The position numbers and the translations under genes are program-made. The notes beneath the pieces were generated by a model. It did no database searches, was not told the DNA's origin, and was given only the letters and a program-made list of their open reading frames with translations. From assembly GCA_034190295.1 (NCBI GenBank), contig JAXHSW010000020.1, forward strand, positions 3,565 to 67,564: 64,000 nucleotides of DNA, in the 5' to 3' direction. This document shows positions 1 through 8,103 of the stretch, piece by piece; within the stretch, counting starts at the first letter, position 1; each line of letters begins with the position of its first letter. This stretch comes from Okeania sp034190295. Lineage in GTDB: Bacteria; Cyanobacteriota; Cyanobacteriia; Cyanobacteriales; Microcoleaceae.

Positions 1-1
1 A

Positions 2-1108
2 GCTATAGCAAGACGTATTATCCTCTTTGGGGATGCTCCACCTAAAGATACTGAACTTCGTGGACAAGTAACAGCACTTGCATCTAACGTAAACGCCTCA
101 ATTTCTGGTAGCAGTCTTTCCTCATTATCAATATCAGGAGACATTGAAACCACCAACATAGCAGATAATCTAGCTGTCACCCGCTTCGCTCTCCAAACCG
201 ATGCTCCTACTACAACTCCAGTCGAAATCTTTACCATTCTAATTGGCGATGACCCAGAAACTGCTGCTGATTTTCAAAGCCTTGCGACTGCAACTGGCGG
301 TCAATCTTTCAATGCTTTAGATGCTTCTGAAATCGTTGACGTAATAATTTCAGCTATTCAAGCACCACCAGATGACAACAACACCCCACTAAACAGTATT
401 TCCATCACCACACCCATACCCAACAATCTTGGCAGACCCCAAAATACCTTTAGCAATGGGTTCTACCATTTGACAGAATTGGATGATACTGGCATACCTG
501 CCGAGTTTGCCGAAACTCCTATCCTCGCTCTAGCTGGCAACGACAACCTCACGGGTACAGCAGGAGGAAATTATATTAGTGGAGACCAAGGAAGCGATAC
601 CCTCAGTGGACTAGGTGGTAACGACTCCCTATTTGGCGGGGAAGCATCCGATCTAATAGATGGCGGAGCTGGCGATGACCTAGTATGGGGAAGTTCGGAT
701 AACGATCGCCTCAACGGAGGAGATGGTAATGACTCCATCCGAGGTGGCAGGGATAACGATGTTCTCACAGGCGACCTTGGCAACGACACCTTGTGGGGTG
801 ATTCTGGCCAAGACATTATGATTGGCGGTCTAGGTAACGATATATTTGTCATTGCCACCGACCCTAATGTAACAACCCCTATCCAACAAGCAGATGCGAT
901 CGCTGACTTTGAAGTAGGAGTAGATATCATCGGTTTGGCCAACAATCTATTATTGGAGCAGCTTACCTTTGAACCTGTTAACCTACAACTTGATGCCGGG
1001 TTGGCCACACCTTCTACCGCTATCAGACTAAACAATGATTATTTAGCGATCGTTCAAGGAGTGGCAGATGCAAATGTATTTACTAACACTAATTTTGTAA
1101 CGGTTTAG
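2..1108 (+). CDS. vWA-RTX calcium-binding protein, 3' part (5' end outside window)
   Basis: The reading frame is open from the first bases of the window, so the gene starts upstream and only its last 368 codons are seen. The first ~120 residues look like the end of a von Willebrand factor A domain (beta-strands IILFGDAPP and EIFTILIGDDPE, then an ATATGGQSF segment as in vWA proteins). After a Pro/Asn-rich linker come RTX/hemolysin-type nonapeptides at about 530-860 (GGAGDDLVW, GGDGNDSIRGG, GGLGNDIF), which bind calcium in this family. The C-terminal ~80 residues resemble the usual RTX cap (ADAIADFEVGVDIIGL). Proteins of this kind are normally secreted by type I systems; no transporter is in the window. 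A hairpin terminator follows. An internal TTG at 470 is not a credible start because the coding signal continues upstream. Confidence 0.85.
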   Translation, partial: AIARRIILFGDAPPKDTELRGQVTALASNVNASISGSSLSSLSISGDIETTNIADNLAVTRFALQTDAPTTTPVEIFTILIGDDPETAADFQSLATATGGQSFNALDASEIVDVIISAIQAPPDDNNTPLNSISITTPIPNNLGRPQNTFSNGFYHLTELDDTGIPAEFAETPILALAGNDNLTGTAGGNYISGDQGSDTLSGLGGNDSLFGGEASDLIDGGAGDDLVWGSSDNDRLNGGDGNDSIRGGRDNDVLTGDLGNDTLWGDSGQDIMIGGLGNDIFVIATDPNVTTPIQQADAIADFEVGVDIIGLANNLLLEQLTFEPVNLQLDAGLATPSTAIRLNNDYLAIVQGVADANVFTNTNFVTV

Positions 1109-1161
1109 GAAGCTATCAGCTTTTCCTGTGGAGCGATCGACAAACAGGTATCGAATAAAAT

Positions 1162-1190
1162 ATGGGGGGTATAAATTCCCCCATGCTTTT
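1162..1190 (+). terminator. Rho-independent terminator after the vWA-RTX gene
   Basis: A 7-bp stem (ATGGGGG at 1162-1168 with CCCCCAT at 1178-1184) with a 9-nt AT-rich loop is followed by GCTTTTTT. It lies about 55 bases after the stop codon at 1108. Confidence 0.75.
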
Positions 1191-1321
1191 TAATAGATTT
1201 CTGGAATGTCAAATACCTGAGTTTTATTTGTATAAAAAGTATTATATAGTAGAGACAAAATATTTACTCATAAACGAGGAATATAAAAATATTTCCAAAC
1301 CATTCAGGAGAAAAATTTTAA

Positions 1322-1634
1322 ATGTCGTATAAAATCAATATATATATCCCTAGAAAAAAAAGAATCTGGTTACTCTGCATCTTGCCCAGAAATTACCGAT
1401 AAGCAGTTTGAAGGAGATTCTCTAGATATAATATTTGCAGAACTCAAAAAAGCCATCCAATTAAAATTACAAACTCAGGCAAAAAAAGCCAGCAAAAAAG
1501 TTAATCAACCTATCTGGGAAGTAGCACAATCTTTAATTCAAGATATGACAGAAGATGAACTTAATCTACTCCCTACAAATGGAGCAGAACAACATGACCA
1601 TTATATATACAGTACACCTAAACAAGAAGAATGA
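1322..1634 (+). pseudogene. HicB-like/small antitoxin, frameshifted
   Basis: An ATG at 1322 starts MSYKINIYIP in one frame and hits a stop within about 20 codons. From about 1350 a second frame continues with LEKKESGYSASCPEITDKQF, then a long helical segment, and ends LPTNGAEQHDHYIYSTPKQEE at 1634. Together these would give one protein: a HicB-type beta-strand N-terminus and the HDHYIYxTPK tail that I know from cyanobacterial antitoxins preceding PIN toxins. The shift lies in the TATATATATCCC/AAAAAAAA stretch at 1338-1360. The stop overlaps an ATG (ATGA), which would couple it to the remnant that follows. Confidence 0.6.
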
Positions 1635-1666
1635 AAACTATTTTTGCAAACACATTGAGTCTATAA
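1631..1666 (+). pseudogene. PIN-domain toxin stub
   Basis: Eleven codons, MKTIFANTLSL, then stop. The ATG overlaps the stop of the preceding antitoxin remnant (ATGA). The start resembles the first strand of PIN toxins (MKTIFADT...), whose Asp is the first catalytic acid; here it reads Asn. The rest of the gene is missing, and the next module begins about 35 bases later. The call rests on position and a very short match, so it is tentative. Confidence 0.35.
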
Positions 1667-1699
1667 TTAAAGTACCTGTTTTTCTGGAGGATTTTACTA

Positions 1700-1918
1700 A
1701 TGAAACCAACAACAATTTATTTACCAGAAGAAACTGAAGCTAACCTACAAAAATTAGCCACTCAAACAGGAAAATCTATTCCTGAAATTATCCAAGAATT
1801 AATTGCCAATTATCTTACTGAAAAACCTCAAAAATTACCCAAATCAGTAGGAATGGGTTCAAGTGGAAGATCGGACTTATCCTCTAAAGCAGAAAAACTA
1901 TTATGGATAGAAGAGTAA
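1700..1918 (+). CDS. Ribbon-helix-helix antitoxin, VapB-like
   Basis: 72 residues. The N-terminus TTIYLPEETEANLQKLATQ followed by GKSIPEIIQELIANYL is a ribbon-helix-helix DNA-binding fold: one beta-strand and two helices. In this family the dimer binds the operon's own promoter, and the C-terminal tail (here SSGRSDLSSKAEKLLW) covers the toxin's active site. A good ribosome binding site (TGGAGG, 1686-1691) precedes the ATG. The last codons overlap the start of the PIN-domain gene at 1903, as is usual for vapBC. The toxin partner carries an amber codon, so this antitoxin may now have no partner. Confidence 0.8.
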   Translation: MKPTTIYLPEETEANLQKLATQTGKSIPEIIQELIANYLTEKPQKLPKSVGMGSSGRSDLSSKAEKLLWIEE

Positions 1919-2316
1919 TAGCAGATACCAGTGGAATTATTGCTTTTTTAGATAAGGACGATCTCTACCATTCCCAAGCAGTTAATATTGTCACCAATTA
2001 TCAAATTTACATCCCTGTAACTGTTTTGCCAGAAGTTGATTATTTAGCCACTAAATATTTAGGAGAAAGAGTTGCTAGAAGTTTTATAGAAGACTAGGGA
2101 GATGAATATTTTAATTACCTTACTATCGAGTTAGACGATATTAATAAAATTACAAAACTTATGGAACAGTATAAAGATTTACCACTCGGATTTGTTGATG
2201 CTAGTTTAGTTATTTTAGCAGAACATCATCAAATAAAAAGAATTTTAACTTTAGACAGAAGACATTTTTACTTAATTCAATCAGAACAGGTTAAGTATCT
2301 AGAAATCTTGCCATAA
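1903..2316 (+). pseudogene. VapC-like PIN toxin interrupted by an in-frame TAG
   Basis: The frame starts MDRRVIADTSGIIAFLDKDD (catalytic Asp8), passes TVLPEVDYLATKYL (conserved Glu), and meets TAG at 2095-2097 after codon 64. The same frame then stays open to TAA at 2314 and holds the rest of the domain: GFVDASLVILAE (third acid) and ILTLDRRHF (fourth acid). So the whole 138-codon PIN ribonuclease is present with one nonsense codon. PIN toxins cut tRNA or rRNA using four acidic residues that hold metal; the truncated product would lack two of them. Either this is a recent inactivating mutation, or the codon is read through or a sequencing error. Confidence 0.8.
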
Positions 2317-2363
2317 TTTTTATTTTAATCAAACACCAAAACTATGAAGAAGAGAAATAACGA

Positions 2364-2579
2364 ATGAGACAATATTTTAATGTAATTATCGAAAAAGATG
2401 CAGATGGCTATTTAGTTGCATCCGTTCCCGCATTAAAAGGATGTCATACACAAGCAAAAAGTTATGATGAACTAATAGAACGTATCCAAGAAGCTATTGA
2501 ACTTTGCTTAGAAATGGAGAACGAAGAATTTGAACCCTTAGAGTTTGTGGGTGTACAACGAGTAGAAATTCAGCAATGA
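2364..2579 (+). CDS. hicB: HicB-family antitoxin
   Basis: 71 residues. MRQYFNVIIEKDADGYLVAS then VPALKGCHTQAKSYDELIERIQEAIELCLE is the compact HicB fold (partly degraded RNase H-like), which neutralises HicA. Its stop overlaps the start of the downstream hicA gene by four bases (ATGA), so the two are translationally coupled. The antitoxin-first order is common in cyanobacteria and is the reverse of E. coli hicAB. No separate DNA-binding tail is visible, so autoregulation may be weak or lie elsewhere. Confidence 0.85.
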   Translation: MRQYFNVIIEKDADGYLVASVPALKGCHTQAKSYDELIERIQEAIELCLEMENEEFEPLEFVGVQRVEIQQ

Positions 2580-2800
2580 CTAATATTCCAGCAGTTACCG
2601 GAAAGGAAATGATTTCAGCTTTAAAAAAAGCAGGTTTTAGTGTTGCTAGAATTAAAGGAAGCCATCATATTTTGATTCATCCCGATGGTAGAAGAACTGT
2701 TATTCCTGTTCATGGAAAAGAAACTATTGGAAAAGGATTATTTGCTCAAATTTTACGAGATTGTGAGTTAAGTATTAATGAATTTATTGATTTATTATAG
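2576..2800 (+). CDS. hicA: HicA-family mRNA interferase toxin
   Basis: 74 residues with the double-stranded-RNA-binding-like fold of HicA: TGKEMISALKKAGFSVARIKGSHH, then ILIHPDGRRTVIPVHG. The His of the GSHH motif (about residue 30) is the catalytic residue of this ribosome-independent mRNA endonuclease. The frame is intact, and it overlaps hicB by four bases. A plausible complete toxin-antitoxin pair. Confidence 0.87.
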   Translation: MTNIPAVTGKEMISALKKAGFSVARIKGSHHILIHPDGRRTVIPVHGKETIGKGLFAQILRDCELSINEFIDLL

Positions 2801-2801
2801 C

Positions 2802-2888
2802 AATATAACTTTAGAAGCGAGTAAACAAGCAATTGCTAACGGAATGACTCCAGAGATTTTAGAATCAATTCTCAATGATGAAAACTAA
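2802..2888 (+). pseudogene. C-terminal remnant of a small gene
   Basis: A short frame with no start codon reads NITLEASKQAIANGMTPEIL and ends SILNDEN-stop at 2888. It looks like the tail of a small protein cut off by the hicBA module. I cannot name the family. It is listed because it fits the picture of successive module turnover in this island. Confidence 0.3.
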
Positions 2889-2911
2889 ACGTATTATCTC
2901 TAACTAAAATT

Positions 2912-3145
2912 ATGAATACAAAAGAACAAATAAATCAACAATTGAACCAATTAAATGAAGAGCAACTTAGCCAAGTTGCTGACTTTATCACCTTTCTAAA
3001 ATTCAGAGAAAAGTTAATTAAACCTAACCTAAATACAGATAAATTAGCCCAACTTTATCAAGAATTTGCAGATGAAGATCGTCAACTTGCAGAAGATGGA
3101 ATCAATGAATATGCCGATCTATTAACTCAAGAAGATCGACTATGA
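2912..3145 (+). CDS. Antitoxin of a MazF-type pair (predicted)
   Basis: 77 residues, mostly helical and acidic: INQQLNQLNEEQLSQVADFI, then FLKFREKL, ending AEDGINEYADLLTQEDRL. The N-terminal helix pair resembles DUF2281-like antitoxins, in which a short helical domain precedes a disordered toxin-binding tail. Its stop overlaps the ATG of the MazF-like gene (3142-3145), which fixes its role as the partner. The family call is from memory and moderate; the operon arrangement is directly seen. Confidence 0.7.
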   Translation: MNTKEQINQQLNQLNEEQLSQVADFITFLKFREKLIKPNLNTDKLAQLYQEFADEDRQLAEDGINEYADLLTQEDRL

Positions 3146-3486
3146 AAACTGAACGAGGAGAAATTTGGATTGCGACCCTTAACCCTACACAAGGTTCTGA
3201 ACGAGCAGGAATTCGTCCAGTCATTATCTTTCAAGAAGACACAATTTCTCAATTTACTACAACTATTATTACTATCCCTTTAACCACCAATTTAAGACGA
3301 AGTTCTTTACCTAGTTGTTTACTTATTCCCAAAAATGAAGGTGGATTAAATCAAGATTCAGTTGCTTTATGTCATCAATTGAGAGTATTAGATAAAACTC
3401 GTTTAGGTCGCAAGTTAGGAAAACTAAGTCTAACTATCATAAATCAATTAGAAAGTATTGTATTATTTACTTTAGGTTATCAATGA
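3142..3486 (+). CDS. MazF/PemK-family endoribonuclease toxin
   Basis: 114 residues, the normal length. MKTERGEIWIATLNPTQGSE then RAGIRPVIIFQ is the MazF signature (strand, loop, and the conserved Arg of RPVII). Later come TIITIPLTTNL, LNQDSVALCHQLRVLDKTRL and GKLS, all typical of the SH3-like MazF barrel. MazF enzymes cut single-stranded mRNA at short sequences. Coupled by ATGA overlap to the antitoxin upstream. Confidence 0.88.
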   Translation: MKTERGEIWIATLNPTQGSERAGIRPVIIFQEDTISQFTTTIITIPLTTNLRRSSLPSCLLIPKNEGGLNQDSVALCHQLRVLDKTRLGRKLGKLSLTIINQLESIVLFTLGYQ

Positions 3487-3496
3487 AAAACATATT

Positions 3497-3742
3497 TCAT
3501 TGCTCTAAAACTTTCCTCACTTCAGCTAAAGTTTCTTCTCCCGATCTGGGCAACACATTACCATTATAGATTTCATATCGACGTTTTTTAGCTTCACTCA
3601 TCCAAGCTTTTTGAATTTTTTCATCTATATCAAACTCTAGACTTTCTACCAGTTTTTCTGCTAAAAAATATTTCTGTGTATTTGATAGAGATAAAGCTTC
3701 TTTTATTAGTTCATCAATAGATAGCATGATTATTATCTTCAA
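3497..3742 (-). CDS. Addiction-module antitoxin, RelB/ParD-like, apparently orphan
   Basis: 81 residues; MLSIDELIKEALSLSNTQKY then LAEKLVESLEFDIDEKIQKAW resembles the addiction-module component family (TIGR02574-like), which pairs with RelE/ParE toxins. The initial MKIII could be extra; the Met at residue 6 is an equally good start. No RelE/ParE gene follows on the minus strand: the next bases belong to the convergent MazF gene only 10 bases away. It is therefore an orphan, or its toxin has been lost. Confidence 0.65.
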   Translation of the reverse strand: MKIIIMLSIDELIKEALSLSNTQKYFLAEKLVESLEFDIDEKIQKAWMSEAKKRRYEIYNGNVLPRSGEETLAEVRKVLEQ

Positions 3743-3775
3743 GATTATAAATACTTAAATTTTAGCATAAATATA

Positions 3776-4117
3776 GTCCAGTAGGGTGCGTTAGGCGCTA
3801 GCTGTAACGCACCACTATTCATTTAAAAATCACATAAGGACATAAGGAATTGATTACCGAAAAATTGTTGTTTAAAGCCTCCCTTTTTAAGGGGATAATA
3901 AAGCGGTCGAGGGATGGCGAGGTCTCCTCGCCATATCCAATCGACCAAGAGAATAAAAATTTTCATAATTAGTCAATCCTCTCCTTGAAAAGAAGAGGTA
4001 ATTGTTAATTATTAATTATTCATTATTAATTATTCATTGTTGAAAAAGCAATCTGTGGGTGGGTGATTCTTCCCTAAAAAATGGTGCGTTACGCTCCGCT
4101 AACACACCCTACTGGAC
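3776..4117. repeat. Inverted arms around a family A element
   Basis: The left arm 3776-3814 (GTCCAGTAGGGTGCGTTAG then ...TAACGCACCA) is matched in inverted orientation by 4082-4117. Between them lies a family A copy (3855-4044) with an internal palindromic insert around GGCGAGGTCTCCTCGCC. The whole gap between the orphan antitoxin and uvrB is repeat material; I see no gene in it. Confidence 0.6.
3855..4044 (-). repeat. Family A dispersed repeat
   Basis: Read on the minus strand: TTCAACAATgaa-type heptamer tract, ACCTCTTCTTTTCAAGGAGAGG, a variable centre, then a stem that pairs GGGG with CCCTT, GGCTTTAAAC and the end TTTTTCGGTAA. This copy carries the extra CGGTCGAGGG...CAATCGACCAAG insert also seen at 39295-39350 and 51310-51370. 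Confidence 0.7.
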
Positions 4118-4126
4118 GGCTGAATA

Positions 4127-4235
4127 CTTACCGAATAATTAAGGTTTAAAGCCTCTCCTTTAAAGGAGAAACAAAAAAAAATTTTCCTTAATCGTCAATC
4201 CTCTTCCTTTTAGGGAGAGGTAATTATTAATAATT
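4127..4235 (-). repeat. Family A dispersed repeat overlapping the uvrB stop
   Basis: TTACCGAATAATTAAGG, then TTTAAAGCCTCTCC/GGAGA, and a TAATTATTAATAA tail. The tail supplies the uvrB stop codon (TTA at 4227-4229 on this strand), so the element abuts or overlaps the gene's 3' end. Confidence 0.65.
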
Positions 4236-6227
4236 ACCCACTAATTTATCTCGTAAATATTTAATTCTATCCCGCAATTTAGCCGCCTCTTCAAATTCCA
4301 ATTTTTTCGCCGCTTCTTTCATCTGACTTTCTAACTTTTTAATCCACTCCGGCAACTCCTCCAAAGACAATTCATCCACCTGTTCATAAACCTCTTCCAA
4401 CTGTTGAGAATTTAAACGGCGCGACACATCTAAAAACGCCAAAATAGAATTACTTTGTTTTTTAACAATAGGCTTCGGTGTAATATTATTCATCTTATTA
4501 TATGCCAACTGAATTCCTCGCCTTCTTTCTGTTTCATCTATGGCTCTAGTCATACTATCAGTCAAATTATCAGCATATAAAATAGCCTGACCCCGGACAT
4601 GACGTGCCGCCCTACCAATAGTCTGAATTAAAGAACGTTCCGCTCGTAAAAATCCCTCTTTATCCGCATCTAAAATAGCTACTAAAGAAACCTCCGGTAA
4701 ATCCAAACCTTCCCTTAATAAATTCACCCCAATTAAAACATCAAACTCTCCCTCTCTCAACCCCTGTAAAATCTCAATTCTCTGAATAGAATTAATCTCC
4801 GAATGTAAATAACGAACCTTCACATTTTGCTCCTGCAAATATTCAGTCAAATCTTCAGCCATCCGCTTAGTCAAAGTCGTAATTAAAACCCTTTCTTCCA
4901 ACTTAACCCTTTGCCTAATTTCATCCAATAAATCGTCAACCTGACCTTCAGTCGGACGCACAAAAATTTCCGGGTCAATCACACCAGTCGGACGAATAAT
5001 TTGCTCAACAATTCTCTCCTCAGATTTCTCTATTTCCCAATTTCCAGGAGTAGCAGAAACCAAAATACATTGATTAACCTTTTGCCAAAATTCATCAGAT
5101 TTTAAAGGTCGATTATCCGCAGCACTAGGCAAACGAAATCCATGTTCAATTAAAACTCTTTTCCTAGCTTGGTCGCCATTATACATTCCGCGAATTTGTG
5201 GAACAGTCACATGAGATTCATCAATAACTAACAACCAATCTTCCGGAAAATAATCAATCAAACATTCCGGCGGTTCCCCTGCTTTTCTACCTGCTAAATG
5301 CCGAGAATAATTTTCCACTCCATTACAATATCCCACTTCCCGTAGCATTTCCAAATCATATCTACAACGCTGTTCCAAACGTTGAGCTTCTAACAACTTT
5401 CCTGCCTTTTCTAATTCCTCTAATCGCTCATCTAATTCTGCTTCAATATCATTACAAGCCTCTTCTAATCTTTCTTCAGGAGTAACAAAGTGACGCGCCG
5501 GATATATATTTAAAGACTCTAAACTCTGGATAATCTTTCCAGTTACAGGGTCAACATAACGAATCGCATCTATTTCATCCCCAAAAAATTCTACCCGAAT
5601 AATTCTATCCTCATAAGCAGGTCCGATTTCCAAAACATCGCCCTTAACTCTAAACTTTCCTCGACCTAAATCTAAATCATTTCTGCTGTATTGAACTGTC
5701 GCTAAATCTCTCAATATTTGTCGTTGATTAATTTCTTCTCCTACTTGTAACTTAATCGCAGCTTTTAAATATTCAGCAGGCATTCCCAAACCATAAATAC
5801 AACTAATAGAAGCCACAACAATTACATCTCGACGTTCAAAAAGTGACCGAGTTGCCGAGTGACGCAACATATCAATTTCATCATTAATAGAAGCAGTTTT
5901 TTCTATATATGTATCCGTCACCGGAATATAAGCTTCTGGTTGATAATAATCGTAATAACTAACAAAATATTCCACAGAATTATCAGGGAAAAAATCCCGT
6001 AACTCATTACACAATTGAGCAGCCAATGTTTTATTATGAGCCAAAACTAACGTCGGTCTACCTACTTTTTCTATGACAGAAGCTATGGAAAAAGTTTTAC
6101 CAGTACCTGTAGCTCCTAGTAATGTTTGAAATTCATGTCCAGCTTGAATATTAACAGTTAATTGAGCGATCGCTCCTGGTTGGTCACCAGTAGGTTGAAA
6201 AGGAGCTTGCAAACAAAATTTTGTCAT
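4227..6227 (-). CDS. uvrB: Excinuclease ABC subunit B
   Basis: 666 residues, the normal length. UvrB receives damaged DNA from UvrA, verifies the lesion with its beta-hairpin, and recruits UvrC for incision in nucleotide excision repair. Visible: Walker A GATGTGKT (38-45), the hairpin region VSYYDYYQPEAYIP, DEIDMLRHSATRSLF, the DESH helicase motif near 335, ATPGNWE, the motif V/VI region GVNLLREGLDLPEVSL and QTIGRAARHVRG, and a C-terminal UVR domain (LEFEEAAKLRDRIKYLRDKL) for UvrC contact. It stands alone on the minus strand. A family A repeat touches the stop codon. Confidence 0.98.
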   Translation of the reverse strand: MTKFCLQAPFQPTGDQPGAIAQLTVNIQAGHEFQTLLGATGTGKTFSIASVIEKVGRPTLVLAHNKTLAAQLCNELRDFFPDNSVEYFVSYYDYYQPEAYIPVTDTYIEKTASINDEIDMLRHSATRSLFERRDVIVVASISCIYGLGMPAEYLKAAIKLQVGEEINQRQILRDLATVQYSRNDLDLGRGKFRVKGDVLEIGPAYEDRIIRVEFFGDEIDAIRYVDPVTGKIIQSLESLNIYPARHFVTPEERLEEACNDIEAELDERLEELEKAGKLLEAQRLEQRCRYDLEMLREVGYCNGVENYSRHLAGRKAGEPPECLIDYFPEDWLLVIDESHVTVPQIRGMYNGDQARKRVLIEHGFRLPSAADNRPLKSDEFWQKVNQCILVSATPGNWEIEKSEERIVEQIIRPTGVIDPEIFVRPTEGQVDDLLDEIRQRVKLEERVLITTLTKRMAEDLTEYLQEQNVKVRYLHSEINSIQRIEILQGLREGEFDVLIGVNLLREGLDLPEVSLVAILDADKEGFLRAERSLIQTIGRAARHVRGQAILYADNLTDSMTRAIDETERRRGIQLAYNKMNNITPKPIVKKQSNSILAFLDVSRRLNSQQLEEVYEQVDELSLEELPEWIKKLESQMKEAAKKLEFEEAAKLRDRIKYLRDKLVGNY

Positions 6228-6339
6228 AATAATTTTAGTAGTATCGCAGAAGGAAGAAGGAAGAAGAAAGAAGCGGTGCGACCCCGCGTCGGCGTCAGAC
6301 GCAAGGGAATGCGCACCAAGAGAGGAAGAAGGAAAAATC

Positions 6340-6497
6340 TTACCAATGGATAATTGAAATTGATAATTAATCGCGCTTTAGGTAAAAATCCTCTCCTTTT
6401 AAGGATAAAAAAGAAATCAGATTTCCTTATATTCAATTCCGTAACGGTTTTAACCAGAGGCAATTATCCATTATTCATTATCCATTATCAATTAATG
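6340..6497 (-). repeat. Family A dispersed repeat (GTAACGG subtype)
   Basis: This subtype has AATTCCGTAACGGTTTTAACC in place of the CTCCTTTTC arm and ends in ATTATCCATTATC heptamers and ATTAATGAA. The same subtype recurs at 16877-17026, 51221-51405 and 57660-57814. Confidence 0.65.
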
Positions 6498-6662
6498 AAG
6501 TTGTCTGAGTTTTAAGCTGTCGATCTGTCCTCATCTTTTCTTCGACAGCTTTCATTCTCAATTGTATATTTTAATTTCAAAGTTAGGAAGAAGGAAGAAG
6601 GAAGAAGGAAAAATCTGACGTTGTCTGAGTTTTAAGCTGTCGATCTGTCCTAATCTTTTAGC

Positions 6663-6764
6663 TAGTGCAGGACGGCGGAAATAACTGGTTAAAAAATCCT
6701 AAAAGCCATACTAATCAATACTTTTGAGTTTTGACTTTTAACTTCCGCGTAGCGGCACTAGGTT
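6663..6764 (+). repeat. Family D dispersed repeat
   Basis: Begins AGTGCAGGACGGCGGAAATA, continues AAATCCTAAAAGCC.TACTAATCAATAC, then CTTTTGA heptamers, and ends CTTCCGCGTAGCGGCACTAGG. Other copies at 12193-12266 (shortened) and 57870-57982. Confidence 0.6.
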
Positions 6765-7278
6765 ATTTCTTAGGAGTCAGGAGTCAGGAGCCAGGAGTCA
6801 GAATGAATAGCTTCTATACCATTTATTAGGTCTGAATTTATCTTTTTCATCAAAAGGACATCTCCTGCACTTGTCTTTTAATCGCCCAAATTATTTGTAA
6901 CATTCTTTTTCCAAATGGGTATAATACCACTATAATTATACCAACTTATCCAACCCTAAAAAAACTCGGTAAAAGCAGTGCATTTTTGATGAACAACTAT
7001 TAATAGAATCTCCAGAGAAGAGGGAGTAGGGAGTAGGAGGAATAATTGATAATTTATACACGATAATTAATTTTATTTTTGATTATTGGAGATATCTATT
7101 GTATATTTTAATTTAAAAGTTAAGATTAATACCACTATATTCGCCAAAGTTATCCAACCTAAAAAATCTTGGTAAATATTACAGTGTATTTTTGATTAAC
7201 AACTATAGTGTTTTTATGTGGGATGTGGAGACCAAATGCTATGAAAAAGATATGAAGGGAATCAGGAATAGGGAATAT

Positions 7279-7404
7279 TCAACAATTAATAATTAATAAT
7301 TAATTATTACCTCTCTTTTAAAATGGATAGGATTGACTAATTATGAAAAATTTTATTTATTATCCCCTTAAAAGGGGAGACTTTAAACCACAATTTTTCG
7401 GTAA
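7279..7404 (+). repeat. Family A dispersed repeat
   Basis: TTCAACAATTAATAATTAAT heptamer tract, ACCTCTCTTTTAAAATGGAT, AGGATTGACTAATTATG, a CCCCTT/AAGGGG stem, CTTTAAACC and the end TTTTTCGGTAA. A complete example of the family in its forward orientation. Confidence 0.75.
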
Positions 7405-7620
7405 AGTAGGGAAATGGGATTGGACTGACACAGCTAATTTTGTGCATTAAATTCTTGGGGTGGGGGCGAATTCATCTAATTGGTTAAGATTCATTAATTT
7501 AACGTGGAACCCGCCCCTACTATTGCAACATTTTAGGTGTGTCGGTCTAGTATTGCTATACCAATCCTAAATTGATTGTGACAATTTTTATAGTAGTTAA
7601 TTTCAACTGAAAACATCATT

Positions 7621-7739
7621 CAATAATTGATAATTGACAATTACCTCTCCCTAAAACGGATAGGATTGAATAATCATGAAAATTTTTTCTTGTTTCTCCA
7701 CCGCGAGTAAGAGGATTTTTACCTTAATTATTCGGTAAA
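7621..7739 (+). repeat. Family A dispersed repeat
   Basis: AATTGATAATTGACAATTAC, CTCTCCCTAAAACGGATAGG, a diverged stem, and the end TTATTCGGTAA. It is followed directly by CTTTTAA heptamers. Confidence 0.65.
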
Positions 7740-7836
7740 TTCTGACTTCTAACTTTTAACTTCTAACTTTTAACTTTTAACTTTTAACTTTTAACTTTTG
7801 ACTTTTGACTTTTGACTTTTAAAATCAGGGTTTCTC

Positions 7837-8097
7837 GTGGTAAACGCTACACAAAAAAGACCAGCAAAATACTTAGATCCAACTATTGCTTTATTACTAC
7901 CCCCATACCTACAAAAATTGGCCAAACTACTCTATCGCGCTTATCTGGAAACTCATCCTGACCTACTTAGACCTCCCTTTGGTGTAGCTATTAGTCCTGT
8001 CAGTTACAGAGCTAGTCTAATATTCTCTCACCAGCCAATTTTATTACCAGGTGAACTTTTCGTCCCTGTAGACTTAATTGAATCAAAAATCTATTAA
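7837..8097 (+). CDS. Conserved small protein upstream of prepilin peptidase, function unknown
   Basis: 86 residues from a GTG start (MVNATQKRPAKYLDP...). It contains LPPYLQKLAKLLYRAYLETH and PPFGVAISPVSYRASLIF. No membrane segment or known catalytic motif is visible. The stop is six bases before the prepilin peptidase start, so the two form an operon. I do not recognise a function. The context only suggests a link to pilin or type II secretion processing, which is inference. Confidence 0.65.
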   Translation: MVNATQKRPAKYLDPTIALLLPPYLQKLAKLLYRAYLETHPDLLRPPFGVAISPVSYRASLIFSHQPILLPGELFVPVDLIESKIY

Positions 8098-8103
8098 CCA
8101 AAT

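Larger units (their letters stand above)
6228..7836. other. 1.6-kb repeat-filled gap between uvrB and the pilD pair
   Basis: No convincing gene. Contents in order: (GGAAGAA)n heptamers at 6245-6270; family A at 6340-6497; a 45-bp direct repeat (GTTGTCTGAGTTTTAAGCTG) at 6502 and 6615; heptamers at 6588; family D at 6663-6764; GAGTCAG heptamers around 6774; two copies of an ~85-bp unit starting ATACCACTATA at about 6925 and 7128; family A at 7279-7404 and 7621-7739; and CTTTTAA heptamers at 7755-7822. An ACTGACACAGCTAA...CGCCCCTAC stretch at 7423-7555 is echoed at 13435. Confidence 0.75.

Noticed and set aside
1555..1737. 60-codon plus-strand frame between two antitoxins
   Set aside because: Overlaps the end of the frameshifted antitoxin and the start of the VapB-like gene in another frame.
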